Origin: Nymphaea colorata
Taxonomy: Eukaryota; Streptophyta; Magnoliopsida; Nymphaeales; Nymphaeaceae
Reading direction: 5' to 3'
DNA: 64,000 nucleotides
Assembly (NCBI RefSeq): GCF_008831285.2
Contig: NC_045150.1
Location: 15,621,362-15,685,361, forward strand
Program-made: the position numbers and the translations under genes
The notes under the pieces: model-generated
What the model was told of the DNA's origin: nothing
Seen by the model: the letters and a program-made list of their open reading frames with translations, nothing else
Database searches by the model: none
Part shown: piece after piece, positions 44,782 to 55,944 of the stretch
How positions within the stretch are numbered: position 1 is the stretch's first letter
Layout: each line of letters starts with the position of its first letter

Positions 44782-45364
44782 TAAAGAAAGTAGAGAGCAA
44801 GAGAGAACTGGGAAAAAAAGGAACACGAAATTAACGTGGTTCGGTTCTTGTGAACCTACGTCCACGATCAGAGAATCAAAATCCTTCCTTCCTGGTTTCT
44901 TTTGTTTCTTTACACAATACACTTTCTATGTACAACGACACTATATGTACAGCAACAAGGAGCTACTGAGATCTCCCTGTAACCGGCGAGAGATTGTTGG
45001 GCATAATTGTTTCAGCTTGAGAATCGTGAGCCAAATCACCATCTTTATGATCTTTCTTTTTCTCTTTCTTCTTATCTCGTCATCAATATTACTTTCCTTT
45101 TCTCCTTGCGTTTCATTGTGAGAAGTGTGGATCAGATTGGGAACATTCTGGCTGGTGCAGGATAACTGACGCTTTCCATTTGAGGCCATTACTAAATGAC
45201 ATTGCATAGAAGATTTTCTGCTTCCGTTTTGTTCCTTGCAGCTATCAATACCAAGGCTGGATGTTGCATTAGAGTTGGGCGTTACATTATTTGATTGACG
45301 ATTTCCTTGCTGGCTTGATTGCTCAGGATTTGCACGAATCAGATTTGAATGTTCGTCTTTAATA
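44782..45364 (-). repeat. 5' LTR of copia element 3 (583 bp)
   Basis: Partner of 39864-40447. Outer edge TATTAAAG at 45364, next to target duplication GCGGC 45365-45369. Confidence 0.93.
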
Positions 45365-45369
45365 GCGGC

Positions 45370-46187
45370 AACCTGCCTACATGATCTAAAGATAATTTGG
45401 CTCCTGTTTCCATCCTGCACTTTAGAAACCCTAGGTCTCTATCTCTTGCATGGTGAAGATGTGTTTATATTTGGCATTATAGGAAGTCTTGTATTTTCAA
45501 CTTCATCATGTGTGTTTGATATGCATATGCAGGTATTGAGTCGGTTTTCTTTGTTTTTTTAATCATGATTTTTCCATTTTTTATTAGTATGATCTATGGC
45601 TTTAAACTTGCCTTGGGTTTCTAATAATGTGTTTTCTTCTTCATTTTTTCTTGGTTTTTTTCTTCATTTTCATCATGTTATTTTTGGGTTAATACTTCTG
45701 ATTTGTATCATTTTGTGGTTATTAATGACTGCAGTTTTAGTGTGCTCTAGAAGTACCAGTGATGATGGCCACCATAAGAATAGGTATTTCTTCCCCAAAT
45801 ATGTGGTATTGAAGCTGCACACGTCCATTGCTCATCCAGTCCATCTCTCAAGTGGACACTCTTCCTCCATAGGGCTCTTGGAGATATTGTGTGTCCAGTA
45901 TCATCGTCTAAAAAAATATGCATTCATTAAAGTGTGAGCCCTTTGTCTGCTTTCTTGTGTTTGGTGTGATCCAAAATTAAACTTTTAGTGATAAAAGAAA
46001 GTCTGTTTCATAGTTAGAACTTAGAACAAATGAATTTGGTGACATAAACAGGACGAACAAAAGTTGCTTGACTTTGTGGAGTCACACTGAACTCTTTAGT
46101 TTATGTTTATGCTTGAATTATTTTAAACAAAAAAAAAGAGTAGTAGTCTGTGTCAATAATAATCATCAAACATTATCTTTAGTAATC
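45370..46187. other. Non-coding DNA between copia 3 and TNL copy B
   Basis: T-rich DNA with short frames only. The longest, at 45596-45937, has no recognisable family features. I see no element. Confidence 0.35.
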
Positions 46188-46808
46188 AAATGCCATTGGT
46201 TTCCCCTCAAAATCTAAACCCTAAACTGTGTTTCTCCTTTCCAAACTAGAAAAAAAAAAGGCTGCCTTCTAAATTGTCTCCCTTTGCTTGCTCTTCCACT
46301 CGAGGACACAATATCTTCCCTCTCATGATCCCTTGCTCACCCGCTTGTTCTCTCGCTCTCTCTCCATCCCTCATCTTCTACTCTCACTCGCTTCTCGTTC
46401 TCTTTCTATTCTTCATTGGTTTCTAGTAGTTTTATGTTGTTTTGTTATTTATCCTTTATTTTTTTGTTTTAGCTAGATATATTGTATACTTTCTATGATT
46501 CAACATGTTTTAAGTTTTCTAATTTTAACAACTAACGTATATATTTAAGTTATTAATTCTAATAGCAAATAAAAAGTTTTTTTAATACATAACAATATTT
46601 AATACAAATGTTGTTTAAAACTTTTTCCTTAAAGTGGTTTACACAAGCCAATATAAGTCGATGCGTATCAGGTGACAGCTCCACGCTTCAAGTCCGATAT
46701 TTTATTTTAAACATACGTACATAGAAAATAAGGCTGATATTGAGATGCATATTGTCCTTAATTTACACTCAACATATGTATATGTCCAAATTCAAAACGG
46801 CATGGATC
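46188..46808. repeat. 3' flank of TNL copy B
   Basis: Parallel to 9075-9986 of copy A, minus the 310-bp block described in the findings. No gene. Confidence 0.8.
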
Positions 46809-47285
46809 TCACGGTCGTGGCATGTTCAAGCCGATACGGAAACAGGTACCTTGGAAGTTCCTTTCTGCCTCAAACGTGACGTCGATCCTTCGGTAAGGGT
46901 ATCCCTTCCCATCTCTTACGGCGACTCCTTCCCCTTTATCGTCCCCCAACTTCCAAAGGGTGAAAGCTCCACTACCAAAGATCCATATCATCTCTTCCGG
47001 TTCAGTTTGTGCCTCGTCACTTTCAGCCCGTTCAAAGATTATCCAAGAATTATCATGCCTCTCGGCCTTAACCTGGGTTACTCTACAAGACCCTGGCACA
47101 CAGCCCGAAACAGCAACTTCAGTGTAAGTGTTGGCTCGGCGGGGCACATTAGGGAGAGCAAAAGATACTGTCACGGACCATGTCCATACTGACCATATCC
47201 ATAGTCTGCCTGTGGATTTGGAGCAGGAATAATTAATCCGCTGTCCAGGAAGCCAGAGATATTCGCAATGTTCGAACTTGGCCTC
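46809..47285 (-). CDS. TNL copy B, C-terminal post-LRR exon
   Basis: Acceptor CCAG, then EAKFEHCEYLWLPGQRINYS, VTVSFALPNVPRRANTYTEV, DNSWIIFERAESDEAQ, and stop TGA at 46809 in the same context as copy A. It is 60 residues shorter than copy A in the middle (an exact 180-bp difference, in frame) and has two extra residues (GYPYRRID). The exon is open. The layout fits the jelly-roll domain that follows the LRRs of TNLs and contributes to ligand binding; this is inferred from position and general layout. The upstream exons of the same gene are disrupted. Confidence 0.66.
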   Translation of the reverse strand, partial: EAKFEHCEYLWLPGQRINYSCSKSTGRLWIWSVWTWSVTVSFALPNVPRRANTYTEVAVSGCVPGSCRVTQVKAERHDNSWIIFERAESDEAQTEPEEMIWIFGSGAFTLWKLGDDKGEGVAVRDGKGYPYRRIDVTFEAERNFQGTCFRIGLNMPRP

Positions 47286-48421
47286 CTGGTACGTGCACAT
47301 TTAAAATAAGATTAGATACAGACTATATACATGCACATTTCATATAATATATATATATTTGATATGAGCACATATAGACGCTATTCAGCCAAGGTACATG
47401 TACAAAATGGAAGCAAACCAACCTACAAAAGCTGTTTAAGCAGTTGGACCTAGAGATGAAAACTCTTGTTTAGGACACTTAATAAATAGCAGCCAAGCTA
47501 TACGGGCCAGACAGGCTGATAAGGTGGTTTCCAATCTTAAAGGTAAAATAGAGTCCTATAGATAAGGTTGGGCACCAGGCGGGCTACCACCGTGCACCCG
47601 ACGGGCTACAACCGGGCACCCGGCTTGGCTTGAACCCAGGTCGAAACCTGGAAAAATAGAGCACCAGGTCGGCACGATAACCCAGGTCGGTCTGATAAGC
47701 CCAAGTAGACCCAATAATTTTTTAAATATTTTTTTATTAATTTTATATATAATTATTATATTTTTATGATTAACTATATTTATATATTATTTTATATTAA
47801 AAATACATTTTTTTAATTTAATTGAGCCAAACCCAAGCTGGGGCCAGCACGATGCCCAGGCTTGGACACCCTACTCTTATTAAGAAGCTTCCGGGGCCAC
47901 ACGACCCCAATAATTTTGGGGTTCTGTTTACATGGATTGAGTTAGATTCAAGTTATTTAGAAAAAAGAACTTCCTTCTAGTTGACATTGGAAAAGAACTA
48001 AAATTACTTTTTTGATTTGATCACACTTTGATTATCAATTTAGATCTTATAATTGTAATATAATTTAATAGACTCAGTTATGATATCAGAATTTTCTTAA
48101 CCTTGCTCATAATCTTGGCCCCCATTGGCAGGCCTACTTAGTAAATAGGCAGTGAGCCAGCTTTAGTCCCGAAACCAACTCCATGCTCAGTGCTTCTAAG
48201 CCATCAGACGAGGCGCGCAGGTGATGTTATATGAAAAGTCACCTAACAATGTACCCGAGAAAACACTCATATTCCTATGCTTTGCTTGGTATTAATAAGA
48301 CGATCCCAGAGAAAAAGATTTTTACTTTTTACTCTACTTTATTGTGATCGATAAAACTGAATGCAGGCCGACAAGAAGAATATGAAAACGATAATGTTAT
48401 ATAAATGTGTAAAGAAATTAC
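47286..48421. other. Intron region of TNL copy B
   Basis: Between C-terminal and LRR exons. It contains the 47570-47880 repeat and a single degraded unit of the 71-bp array of copy A. No further exon can be called with confidence. Confidence 0.5.
47570..47880. repeat. GGCGGGCTACC/GCCCAGGC non-autonomous repeat
   Basis: The ends TAAGGTTGGGCACC and (complement) TAAGAGTAGGGTGTCC are imperfect inverted repeats around an AT-rich core. It is the more complete member of the family also seen at 11245, where the AT-rich core is missing. Confidence 0.55.
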
Positions 48422-49221
48422 CTTCATCATGTCATTCATGTCCCTTAGTGCATAACAGCCGTCGAGTCGCAGGGACTCGAGGCGTCTCAGTTTGCTAAGG
48501 CCAGGAACATCCATCAGCTGGAAGCATCCGCTCAGACGTAAACGTCGCAGGGCTTGCAAATTTGAAATGTCTGGGATGGTCTTCAAGTCCACGCAAAGGT
48601 TGGCTTCCAGCCCCTGCAGGTTTGGCAACAGGCGAACAGACTCCGGAAGTCTTTGCATTTCCCCTTGTCTTATTTTGAGCACCTTTAAAGACGTCAACCT
48701 GCCAATCTCTTCTGGTAGTTCCTGTAGTGACCAACACCAGCTCAGGACGAGCTTCTCCAAAGAACTTAGGAGACATGCTATCAGGTATTTTCTTTAGAGA
48801 ACGACAGTCTCCCAAGTTCAAGCACACCAAGCTTTGGAGATCGCCGATCGATTCGTGGACTCGACCCAACTTGGTGCACCCTTCAAATACCAATTTGGTT
48901 GCGTTTGGAATCAGCCTAAAATCAGGGCTGCTCTTGAGGTTCTTGCAATTCTTGAGAATAAGGACTTTCAATTGGCTGAACGTCCGCGAGTAGTTCGCTT
49001 CCTGGGGGTGGAAGTAACTAAAAGGCCACATGCTAGTCACAGTTGGACCCAGAAACTCCTCTATGATGCTCTCCGTCAGGTCGAGCACTACAATGCTCAC
49101 AACATCAAAGTCAATCGGCAATGATTTCAATGGACACTGCCACCACTTCAGGAACTTCAACGATTTGGGTAGATCCTGATACAAGCCCTCCATCCTGACG
49201 AAGCTTGTATCAAGCATTCTC
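48422..49221 (-). pseudogene. TNL copy B, LRR exon, main part
   Basis: Continues from the 55196-55295 fragment across the copia insertion: MLDTSFVRMEGLYQDLPKS, FSQLKVLILKNCKNLKSSPD, LVFEGCTKLGRVHESIGDL, LVCLNLGDCRSLKKIPDS, then in another frame LPEEIGRLTSLKVLKI, LRRLRLSGCFQLMDVPGL, LRRLESLRLDGCYALRDM. About 2 nt are missing near 48777 relative to copy A, shifting the frame in the middle of the LRR array. The exon ends at the GTAATT donor (48421). This part retains the KSSPDFRLIPN stretch that is garbled in copy A. Confidence 0.86.
49217..49221. repeat. Left target-site duplication TTCTC
   Basis: TTCTC here and at 55196-55200 on either side of copia element 4. In the gene sense it duplicates GAGAA within the codons for L-R-M-L. 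Confidence 0.92.
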
Positions 49222-49699
49222 TGTAAGATCATTTGGTGGGCCGGCATATGTTTATGAGGAATTTCAGACATTATGGCTGTCTTAAAATAAATATCCGCTT
49301 AAGTGATTGCATTTTGGGATATTACTTCATTTTAGATGGTATGGGGTAATTTTGAAATGTATAGATACCAGTACACAATTACGGACTCTTTGATGGGTGG
49401 AATTCTTAATTGTCCTCGTTATAAAATGGTAGTGGTCCCTGGGGTCGTGCAATGGTTGCCTGAAACATTGGTTTCTAGGGATTTCCTCTTCCCCATCTGA
49501 GAGGGACCTCAAGCACGCCGCAAAGACCCTGGAAGATCCTATCGCGATCTACCGTCCAGTTCTTCAATGGATTCAGGTATGCTTCCGCTTTAAGTTTAAG
49601 GTTATGTTTATTTCAATGATTTAGCATGAGCATGATCCTGTTTTGTTAAAGGCATATACGTTTGGTTTTGTGTATGCATGAAGGGGAGAAATCCCAACA
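49222..49699 (+). repeat. 5' LTR of copia element 4 (478 bp)
   Basis: Starts TGTAAGATCATTTGGTGGGC and ends GAAATCCCAACA. Same length as the 3' LTR. Confidence 0.95.
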
Positions 49700-49714
49700 A
49701 TTTGTATCAGAGGC
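49700..49714 (+). other. Primer-binding site of copia element 4
   Basis: ATTTGTATCAGAGGC after the LTR end, a mutated form of the TGGTATCAGAGC site for initiator tRNA-Met. Confidence 0.75.
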
Positions 49715-51780
49715 TATGCTTATTGTTGAATCGTTGATCTTTTGAATGATTTTTTGTGCGTCTTCTCCTTCATTTCGTCCCAGTTCTTGGCTGTGAGTTT
49801 TAAAAAAAAAAATTTTGGCGTGGGAAGCAACGGAAGCCGTCGGGCTTCCGCTGCAGCCGCCTGAGGATGTAGAGGGTATGGCGTAAGGGACGGCTGGTTT
49901 TAGGCGGGCGACTGTCGCCGGCGGGCGACTGTCGCCGGCGGGCGACTGTCGCAGGAAGGCGACGGACGGCTTCCAGCCGTCCTGGCGAGACCCATCAGCG
50001 GCCACCCACGCTGTTGGGTGGCCTGCCAGTGAACCCCTTTTCGTCCGTCTCAGCCATTGAAGAAAAAAAAGAGGAAGGGAAAGGGCGACGGCAGGGAGGG
50101 CGACATCGGTCGAAGGGCCACGACCGGCGACTTACCTGTCGCCGGACGGGGCCGTGCGACCCTCCAGCGCCCACCCATGGTCTCCGGCGACCTGCCGGTG
50201 GCTTTCTCGTCGCCACTGCAGCCGCCCACACACAAAAACCAGAAAGAGAAAGGGGGCGGAAATCAGTAGAGAAAACCGGCCGATTCGGGCCAGTTTTCGG
50301 CGGGCGACGGCCGGCCGTCTTGGTAGCACCCGCCGGTGGCCACCCACGAAGTTGGGTGGCCAGCCAGTGGATGACCACCGCCTGCCTGCCGTTCGGCAGG
50401 AGAGCGGTGGAGACGACGCCCGAGCTGGCGGGTCGGACCGGGTCGGGTCTTGACAGACCCGATCCAGATCCATCAGTTTATTTAAAAAAAAAAAAAAAAC
50501 CTCTTCATTTTTTTGCCGCCCTCCCACCCGCGCCTCTGTGTTAAAGTTTTTCGGACCAGGTCGGGTCCTGTCGGACCGGGTCGGATCCTGTCGGACCCCC
50601 CCGTATCCATGTGGTTTAAGTTTTGAGAAACGGTTCATCCTTGTCAAACCGAAAAGAGTCGAACCGGTTTGTTCGGTTTCAGACCGATTCAATTTGTTTT
50701 TTGACCGGTTCGGACCTTTCAAATCTGATTCGGACCATTTTGGGCTTTCTAGAATCGGTTCATTCAGTTTTGGAACCGATTCTGGCATTTCAGAACCGAT
50801 TAAGTTGATTTTCGAACCGATGCGGGCATTTTCAGACTGGTTCACTTGCGATTCAGGGCTTTTTAGACCGGTTCATTTAGTTCTGGAACCGGTTTTAGCT
50901 ATTTATTAACCGGTTCAATGGGTTTTTTGAACCGATACGGTCTAATTTTGAACGGTTCGTCCAATTTTTGGACCGGTTCAGTCCTGTTTAGGGCTATGTG
51001 GGTGCTTTAGTTGTGGTTTAAGACCGATACGGGCCATTTTGAAGCCGATTCAGTGGTTCTTGACCCTCTTAAGCACGATTATGGTACCAGTTCATAAAAT
51101 TTTGAACTCTTTTGGTCATATTTCATTGAATCATTTTGGTTTTTGGATTTAATGTAGGACAAATTTTGTATGTAAATTTTAATTCATGTATCATGTTTTG
51201 CATGTTTTAAATTTGTGGGTGTACTTTAGATGAATATTTGGATTATGAATTTGATCTTTGGCCATGTCTGTTGTTTGAAATGAGTAAGTTTGTATTTTAT
51301 GTCGCCAAAGTGACCTCTGTTGTACGAATTTGCCTGTTTTGAGCATTAGATGGTAGTATACTTGATCCATGTGGGCAATGATCAACCCAAAGGAGAATTG
51401 TTGCTTGGTCAGGTTTAAGTATACAGGGCAATGAATATGTGATAATTTTTCAGGTTTCCATGTGAATAGCGAGTCAATCCAAAGATAGGCTCGTTGTTTG
51501 ACAGGGTTAATTATCTATATTCATTGTTGACCAAGAATACCACTTGTAGTTAGTATTTCAATCCAAAGATTGGATATTAACGTTGCACCGGTACCTTGTG
51601 ATGAGTTTTGGGCCATTGTGTTTAAATTCATTTATATTTGTTGTTTCATCTTTGTACATATATTGATTGTGAGCACACTTTGGTTTGTTCTTTGTATAGT
51701 GAGTTCTGCTTATATGATATTTGCAAATTTTGAGTACTATTCATGAGTTAAATGATTCGATTTTTATAAGTAAGAAAAGA
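49715..51780. other. Copia element 4 leader with GC-rich and AACCGGTT-rich blocks
   Basis: No gag similarity over 2 kb. 49820-50620 is GC-rich, with a 17-bp word (GGCGGGCGACTGTCGCC) three times at 49903-49953 and two hairpin-like GGCCACCCACG...GTTGGGTGGCC copies (about 50000 and 50338). 50620-51080 is a chain of diverged GAACCGATT/ACCGGTTCA words spaced 30-45 bp. Long frames on both strands here follow composition and are not genes. Confidence 0.7.
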
Positions 51781-54320
51781 AAGACTGTTAAGGAAGTTGC
51801 AGTTGACCAATCATCCGTTAAGAAACAAAAGAAGCATAAGGAATGCCTATCAGGCTGCTTCTTTTTCAAGGTGAAGGTCATATGAAGGAGGATTGTACTA
51901 AATATCATGCATGGCATGAAAGGAATGGTACACTTCTCACTTTGGTTTGTTCTGAGGTTAATTTAACTTCAGTACCCAGAAACACTTGGTGGGTAGATTC
52001 AGGTACTACTACTCACATAAGTGTCTCTATGCAAGGCAGCCTAAATTGTCAAACGCCAATTGATGCTGAAAGATTCATCTATATGGGCGATGACAAGAAT
52101 GCGAAGGTTGAAGCCATAGCAGATTTTCGGTTATTGTTAAAGACTGGTTGCTACTTGAATTTGACAAAAACTTATGTGGTACCGTCTTTTAGACGGAATT
52201 TGGTTCCTATTTCCTCATTGAACAAGTTTGGTTATTATTGTTCATTTGGAGGAAGTAAATTTAAGTTGTTTCTGTACTCAAATTTGAATTCCACTGGTTC
52301 TTTGTCTTGTAGCGATAACCTTTATTTGCTTGATACGGTTGCTCCATATAATGAAACCTTGCATGTTACGTTTAGTGGTACTAAAAGAAAATTAGCCAAA
52401 GAGAATTCAGCTATGTTATGGCATTGGCGCTTATGACATATCTCTGAAAAGAGAATATAAAGGCTTATGTCAAAAGGTATTCTTGAGTCCCTTGATTTTG
52501 CAGACTTTAATGTTTGCATTGAATGTATAAAGGGAAAATGAACAAACATTAAGGGGTTATAAGTTTTATAATCCATCCAGTAAGTCTTTCTTTGAAAAGG
52601 AAAATGCCCATTTCTTTGAGGATATTGAGTTTGGGAAGGTGATCAGGTTAGAAGCATTGCCTTTGAAGAGGGACCTGAGTCTACTCTATTTAGAAGAAGG
52701 CAATGATGTCGATCTCCATACTGAAGAACAAACTCAACAACCTCAAGAAAATCAAGTAGAGGTGCCACTGAGGAGATCCACTAGAGAGAGGAGAAATACA
52801 ATTTCAAATGATTTTGTCTATCTCCAAGAACATGATGTTGATATGGGCTTAATGGAGGATGATCCTGTCAACCTCCAGCAAGCAATAAAGAGTTCTAAAT
52901 CTCTTGAGTGGATGGATGCCATGAATGAGGAAATAAAGTCCATGTTGGATAATGATGTATGGGAAGTTGTTCTCTTGCCTGAAGGTGTGAAACCCATTGG
53001 TTGTAAATGGATATTTAAAACCAAGAGGGATTCATTAGGAAACATCGAAAGGTATAAGACACGTCTTGTTGCAAAGGGCTTTACTCAAAAAGAAGGCATT
53101 GATTATACAGAGACTTTCTCTCTAATTTTGTCGAAAGACTCTTTCAAGACTATAATGGCACTTGTAGCTCATTTTGACTTAGAGTTGTATCAGATGGATG
53201 TTAAGACAACGTTTCTAAATGGAGAGATTGATGAAACTATATATATGGTGCAACCAGAAAACTTTGTTTCAGGTGATGCAAATAAAATGGTTTGCAAACT
53301 CATGAAATCCATTTATGGGCTAAAGCAAGTTTTCCAGTCATTACAAACTTCATCAAGTTATAGTTTCATTTGGTTTCGAAACTAATATGGTTGATGAATG
53401 TGTATACCAAAAGTTCAGTGGGGGTAAATTTATCTTTCTGGTTTTATATGTCATTGATATATTGCTAGCAAGTAATAATGTAGGCATATTGCATGAAACT
53501 AAGAATTTCTTGTCAACAAAGTTTGACATGAAGGATCTTGGTTGTGCATCTTTTGTATTAGGGATCCAAATTTTTCGAGATCGTTCTCGGGGTATTCTTG
53601 GATTATCACAAAAGCCTACATTAATAAGGTGCTTCAGCGATATGGCATGAAGGATTGTAAACCAGGAGATACTTCAGTTGTTAAAGGAGACAAGTTTAGT
53701 CTCAAACAGTGCCCTAAAAGTGAAATCGAATCTAAGGAAATGGAAAAGATTCCCTATTTGTCTATTGTGGGAAGCCTTATGTATGCTCAGGTTTGTACTC
53801 GTCCGGATATTGTATTTATCGTTGGAATGTTAGGCAGATACTTAAGTGATCTTAGTATGGATCGTTAGAAAGCAGCCAAAAGGTTATTGAGGTACTTACA
53901 AAGAACAAAAGGTTTTATGCTCACATACAGGAAGTCAGACCAGTGGGAGATCATTGGGTATTCAGATTCTGACTTTGCTGGGTGCCAAGATAATGGCATT
54001 TAATCAGGTTTTGTGATTGCAGAATTTTGTCACGAGGCTGCGCATTATGTATGGTATAGAAAGACCACTAAGGTTGTTATGTGACAATAATTCAGCAGTC
54101 ATGTACTCTTATAACAGCCACAGTTTGTCAAAGTCGAAGCACATCGACATTAAGTTTTTGGGTTGTTAAAGAGGGGATGCAGAATGGTCAAGTGTCTTTA
54201 GAGCATATTGGGACAAACTCTATGATTGCGGATCCGCTTACCAAGGGTTTAACACATAAGGTCTTTCACGAACATGTTGTTCATATGGGGGTGTTATCCT
54301 TGGATGATGTGCTGGTTTAG
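51781..54320 (+). pseudogene. Copia element 4 gag end, protease, truncated integrase, RT and RNase H
   Basis: In order: a broken zinc knuckle (LLFQGEGHMKEDC, first two Cys lost), protease TWWVDSGTTTHIS, pre-integrase text (WHWRL, then stops, CIECIKGK), and a jump near 52550 to the C-terminal integrase tail (FYNPSSKSFFE): the catalytic core is deleted. Then PLRRSTRERRN, the RT start EWMDAMNEEIKSM, TRLVAKGFTQKEGIDYTETF, MDVKTTFLNGEI, an RT active site reading LYVIDILLASN in place of Y-V-D-D, and MKDLGCASFVLGIQIFRD. RNase H starts with GYSDSDFAGCQD but loses its middle and ends HIGTNSMIADPLTKG. Frameshifts lie near 53390, 53640 and 53870-54080. Confidence 0.9.
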
Positions 54321-54717
54321 TGGGAGTTTGTATTTTTGTTTGCTCTAATGTATGGACACGTATTCAGTTTTCTGCAGAATAAAGTTTAAAGTTCTTTGGT
54401 TCTATTCTGTGTTTATGTTTTGATCTACATAAGGTTTTAAAGTTGGACCAGTTGAGAATAGACATGTTGTAATCACATTGCATATAATTCTCATGCTATA
54501 TACATCCATATCAGATCTATGTCATTGGTTATGTTAACATTTGTGATCATTGAAGGTTTAGCTAATTTTGATATAGCGAAAGCCGCTTTGGTTTTATGTT
54601 GATATGGTCATGGACGAGATTGGTGAAAATGACGTTTAATAAGATAGCAATTATGAGCTCCTAAGGTTTTATGTAATGTCTGAATGTATAAAGACATATT
54701 TGGCCCAAGTGGGAGAT

Positions 54718-55195
54718 TGTAAGATCATTTGGTGGGCTAGCATATGTCTATGAGGAATTTTAGACATTATGGTTGTCTTAAAATAAATATCCGCTTAAGT
54801 GATTACATTTTGGGATATTACGTCATTTTAGATGGTATGAGGTAATTTTGAAATCTATAGACACCAGTACGTAATTACGGACTCTTTGATGGGTGGAATT
54901 CGTAATTGTTCTCATTATAAAATGGTCGTGGTCCCTGGGGTCGTGCAATGGTTGCCTGAAACATTGGTTTCTAGAGTTTTCTTCTTCCCCATCTGAGAGA
55001 GACCTCAAGCGCGCCGCAAAGACCCTGGAAGATCCTATCGCGATCTACCGTCCAGTTCTTCAATGGATTCAGGTACCCTTCCGCTTTAAGTTTAAGGTTA
55101 TGTTTATTTCAATTATTTAGCATGAGCATGATCCTGTTTTGTTTAAGGCATATACGTTTGGTTTTGTGTATGCATGAAGGGGAGAAATCCCAACA
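54718..55195 (+). repeat. 3' LTR of copia element 4 (478 bp)
   Basis: Starts TGTAAGATCATTTGGTGGGC after the polypurine tract, ends CCCAACA, followed by TTCTC 55196-55200. Confidence 0.95.
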
Positions 55196-55295
55196 TTCTC
55201 AGCTCGTCCATGTTTATAAAAGACTTCGTGTCCAAAAGTGGAATATTGTCCCGCCAATCGTCGTGGAAAATAATGGCTTCAACCTTCTCTGTTCC
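55196..55295 (-). pseudogene. TNL copy B, LRR exon, first 100 bp
   Basis: Acceptor CCCAG at 55296-55297, then GTEKVEAIIFHDDWRDNIP, followed by TKSFINMDELR, where copia element 4 interrupts. The reading continues at 49221 with L-D-T-S-F-V-R-M-E. The exon phase (0) matches the NB-ARC exon end. Confidence 0.88.
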
Positions 55296-55944
55296 CTGGG
55301 ATAGGAAAGATCACCAGAAAGAAAGAAGAAAAATGAGCTCCTTGATAAAATGAAAACGTTGAAGCACTGCAAGTGATGTCGTATCAAAAGAAGACACAAA
55401 TTAGATTTAGAGCTTTATGGAAACTATCACAAGGAATAGGAGATCAGCTATCAAAGTCTACAATTTTTCAGCTCCACATGGTTATGCTCAAGAAAAAGTA
55501 AAATTAGAAGTTGGAGGTTTGAGCCTTCCAGTATCAAGTTTTGAGAGAACAATTTTCAGAAAGCTAAGAACATAATTATAAGGTTGAGGAGGATGCTAGA
55601 GAAACTGAACTCCCCCACACCCCTTTTTTCCTACCCTCCAAGGGTTGTTTGAATTGTGGAGATGTGGAATAGCAACCACACGAACAATGAACTGAACAGT
55701 TATAATGTGCATGCTTTCCAATCTAGCTAGTTCAATCAGCTATACTATACTCCTTAAAACAGAATAACAAAATTTTGGCCGGATGTTAAATAAATCAATG
55801 AACTAAGTTAATAGTAGGCTAGTAGCCAGAGTCCGCCAGCATGTCAAGTTGGCACTGCTGATGCGACTTCCAGCCACGAGCATTGGTCATAAAGAAAGAC
55901 CAAAAGAAGAGAAAATGAAGAACGTGTAGCAAGGTCATACTTAC
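55296..55944. other. Intron between NB-ARC and LRR exons of TNL copy B
   Basis: From the GTAAGT donor to the CCCAG acceptor (minus strand), colinear with 12647-13275 of copy A. Nothing else seen. Confidence 0.75.

Larger units (their letters stand above)
39864..45364 (-). mobile_element. Copia element 3: 5.5 kb with TA...TA LTRs
   Basis: A complete insertion: LTR, primer site, gag-pol, polypurine tract, LTR, with a 5-bp target duplication GCGGC on both sides. The LTRs begin TATTAAAGACGAAC and end CTTTCTTTA, that is TA...TA and not TG...CA. The two LTRs differ at roughly 13 positions and one indel over 584 bp by eye (about 2%), the lowest divergence of any paired LTRs here. The polyprotein carries several stops and one deletion, so the copy is not autonomous. 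Confidence 0.93.
49222..55195 (+). mobile_element. Copia element 4: complete insertion inside the LRR exon of TNL copy B
   Basis: 5974 bp with two 478-bp LTRs, 5-bp target duplication TTCTC, primer site and polypurine tract (AAGTGGGAGAT before 54718). The two LTRs differ at about 25 of 478 positions by eye (about 5%), so it is older than element 3. It lies in antisense to the resistance gene. The coding region is badly eroded: gag is mostly replaced by a GC-rich leader, the integrase core is missing, and there are frameshifts in RT and RNase H. Confidence 0.95.

Noticed and set aside
50132-50845. 237-codon minus-strand frame and overlapping plus-strand frames in the copia 4 leader
   Set aside because: They arise from GC-rich, repeat-like text with few stop words; no domain features, and several frames overlap on both strands.
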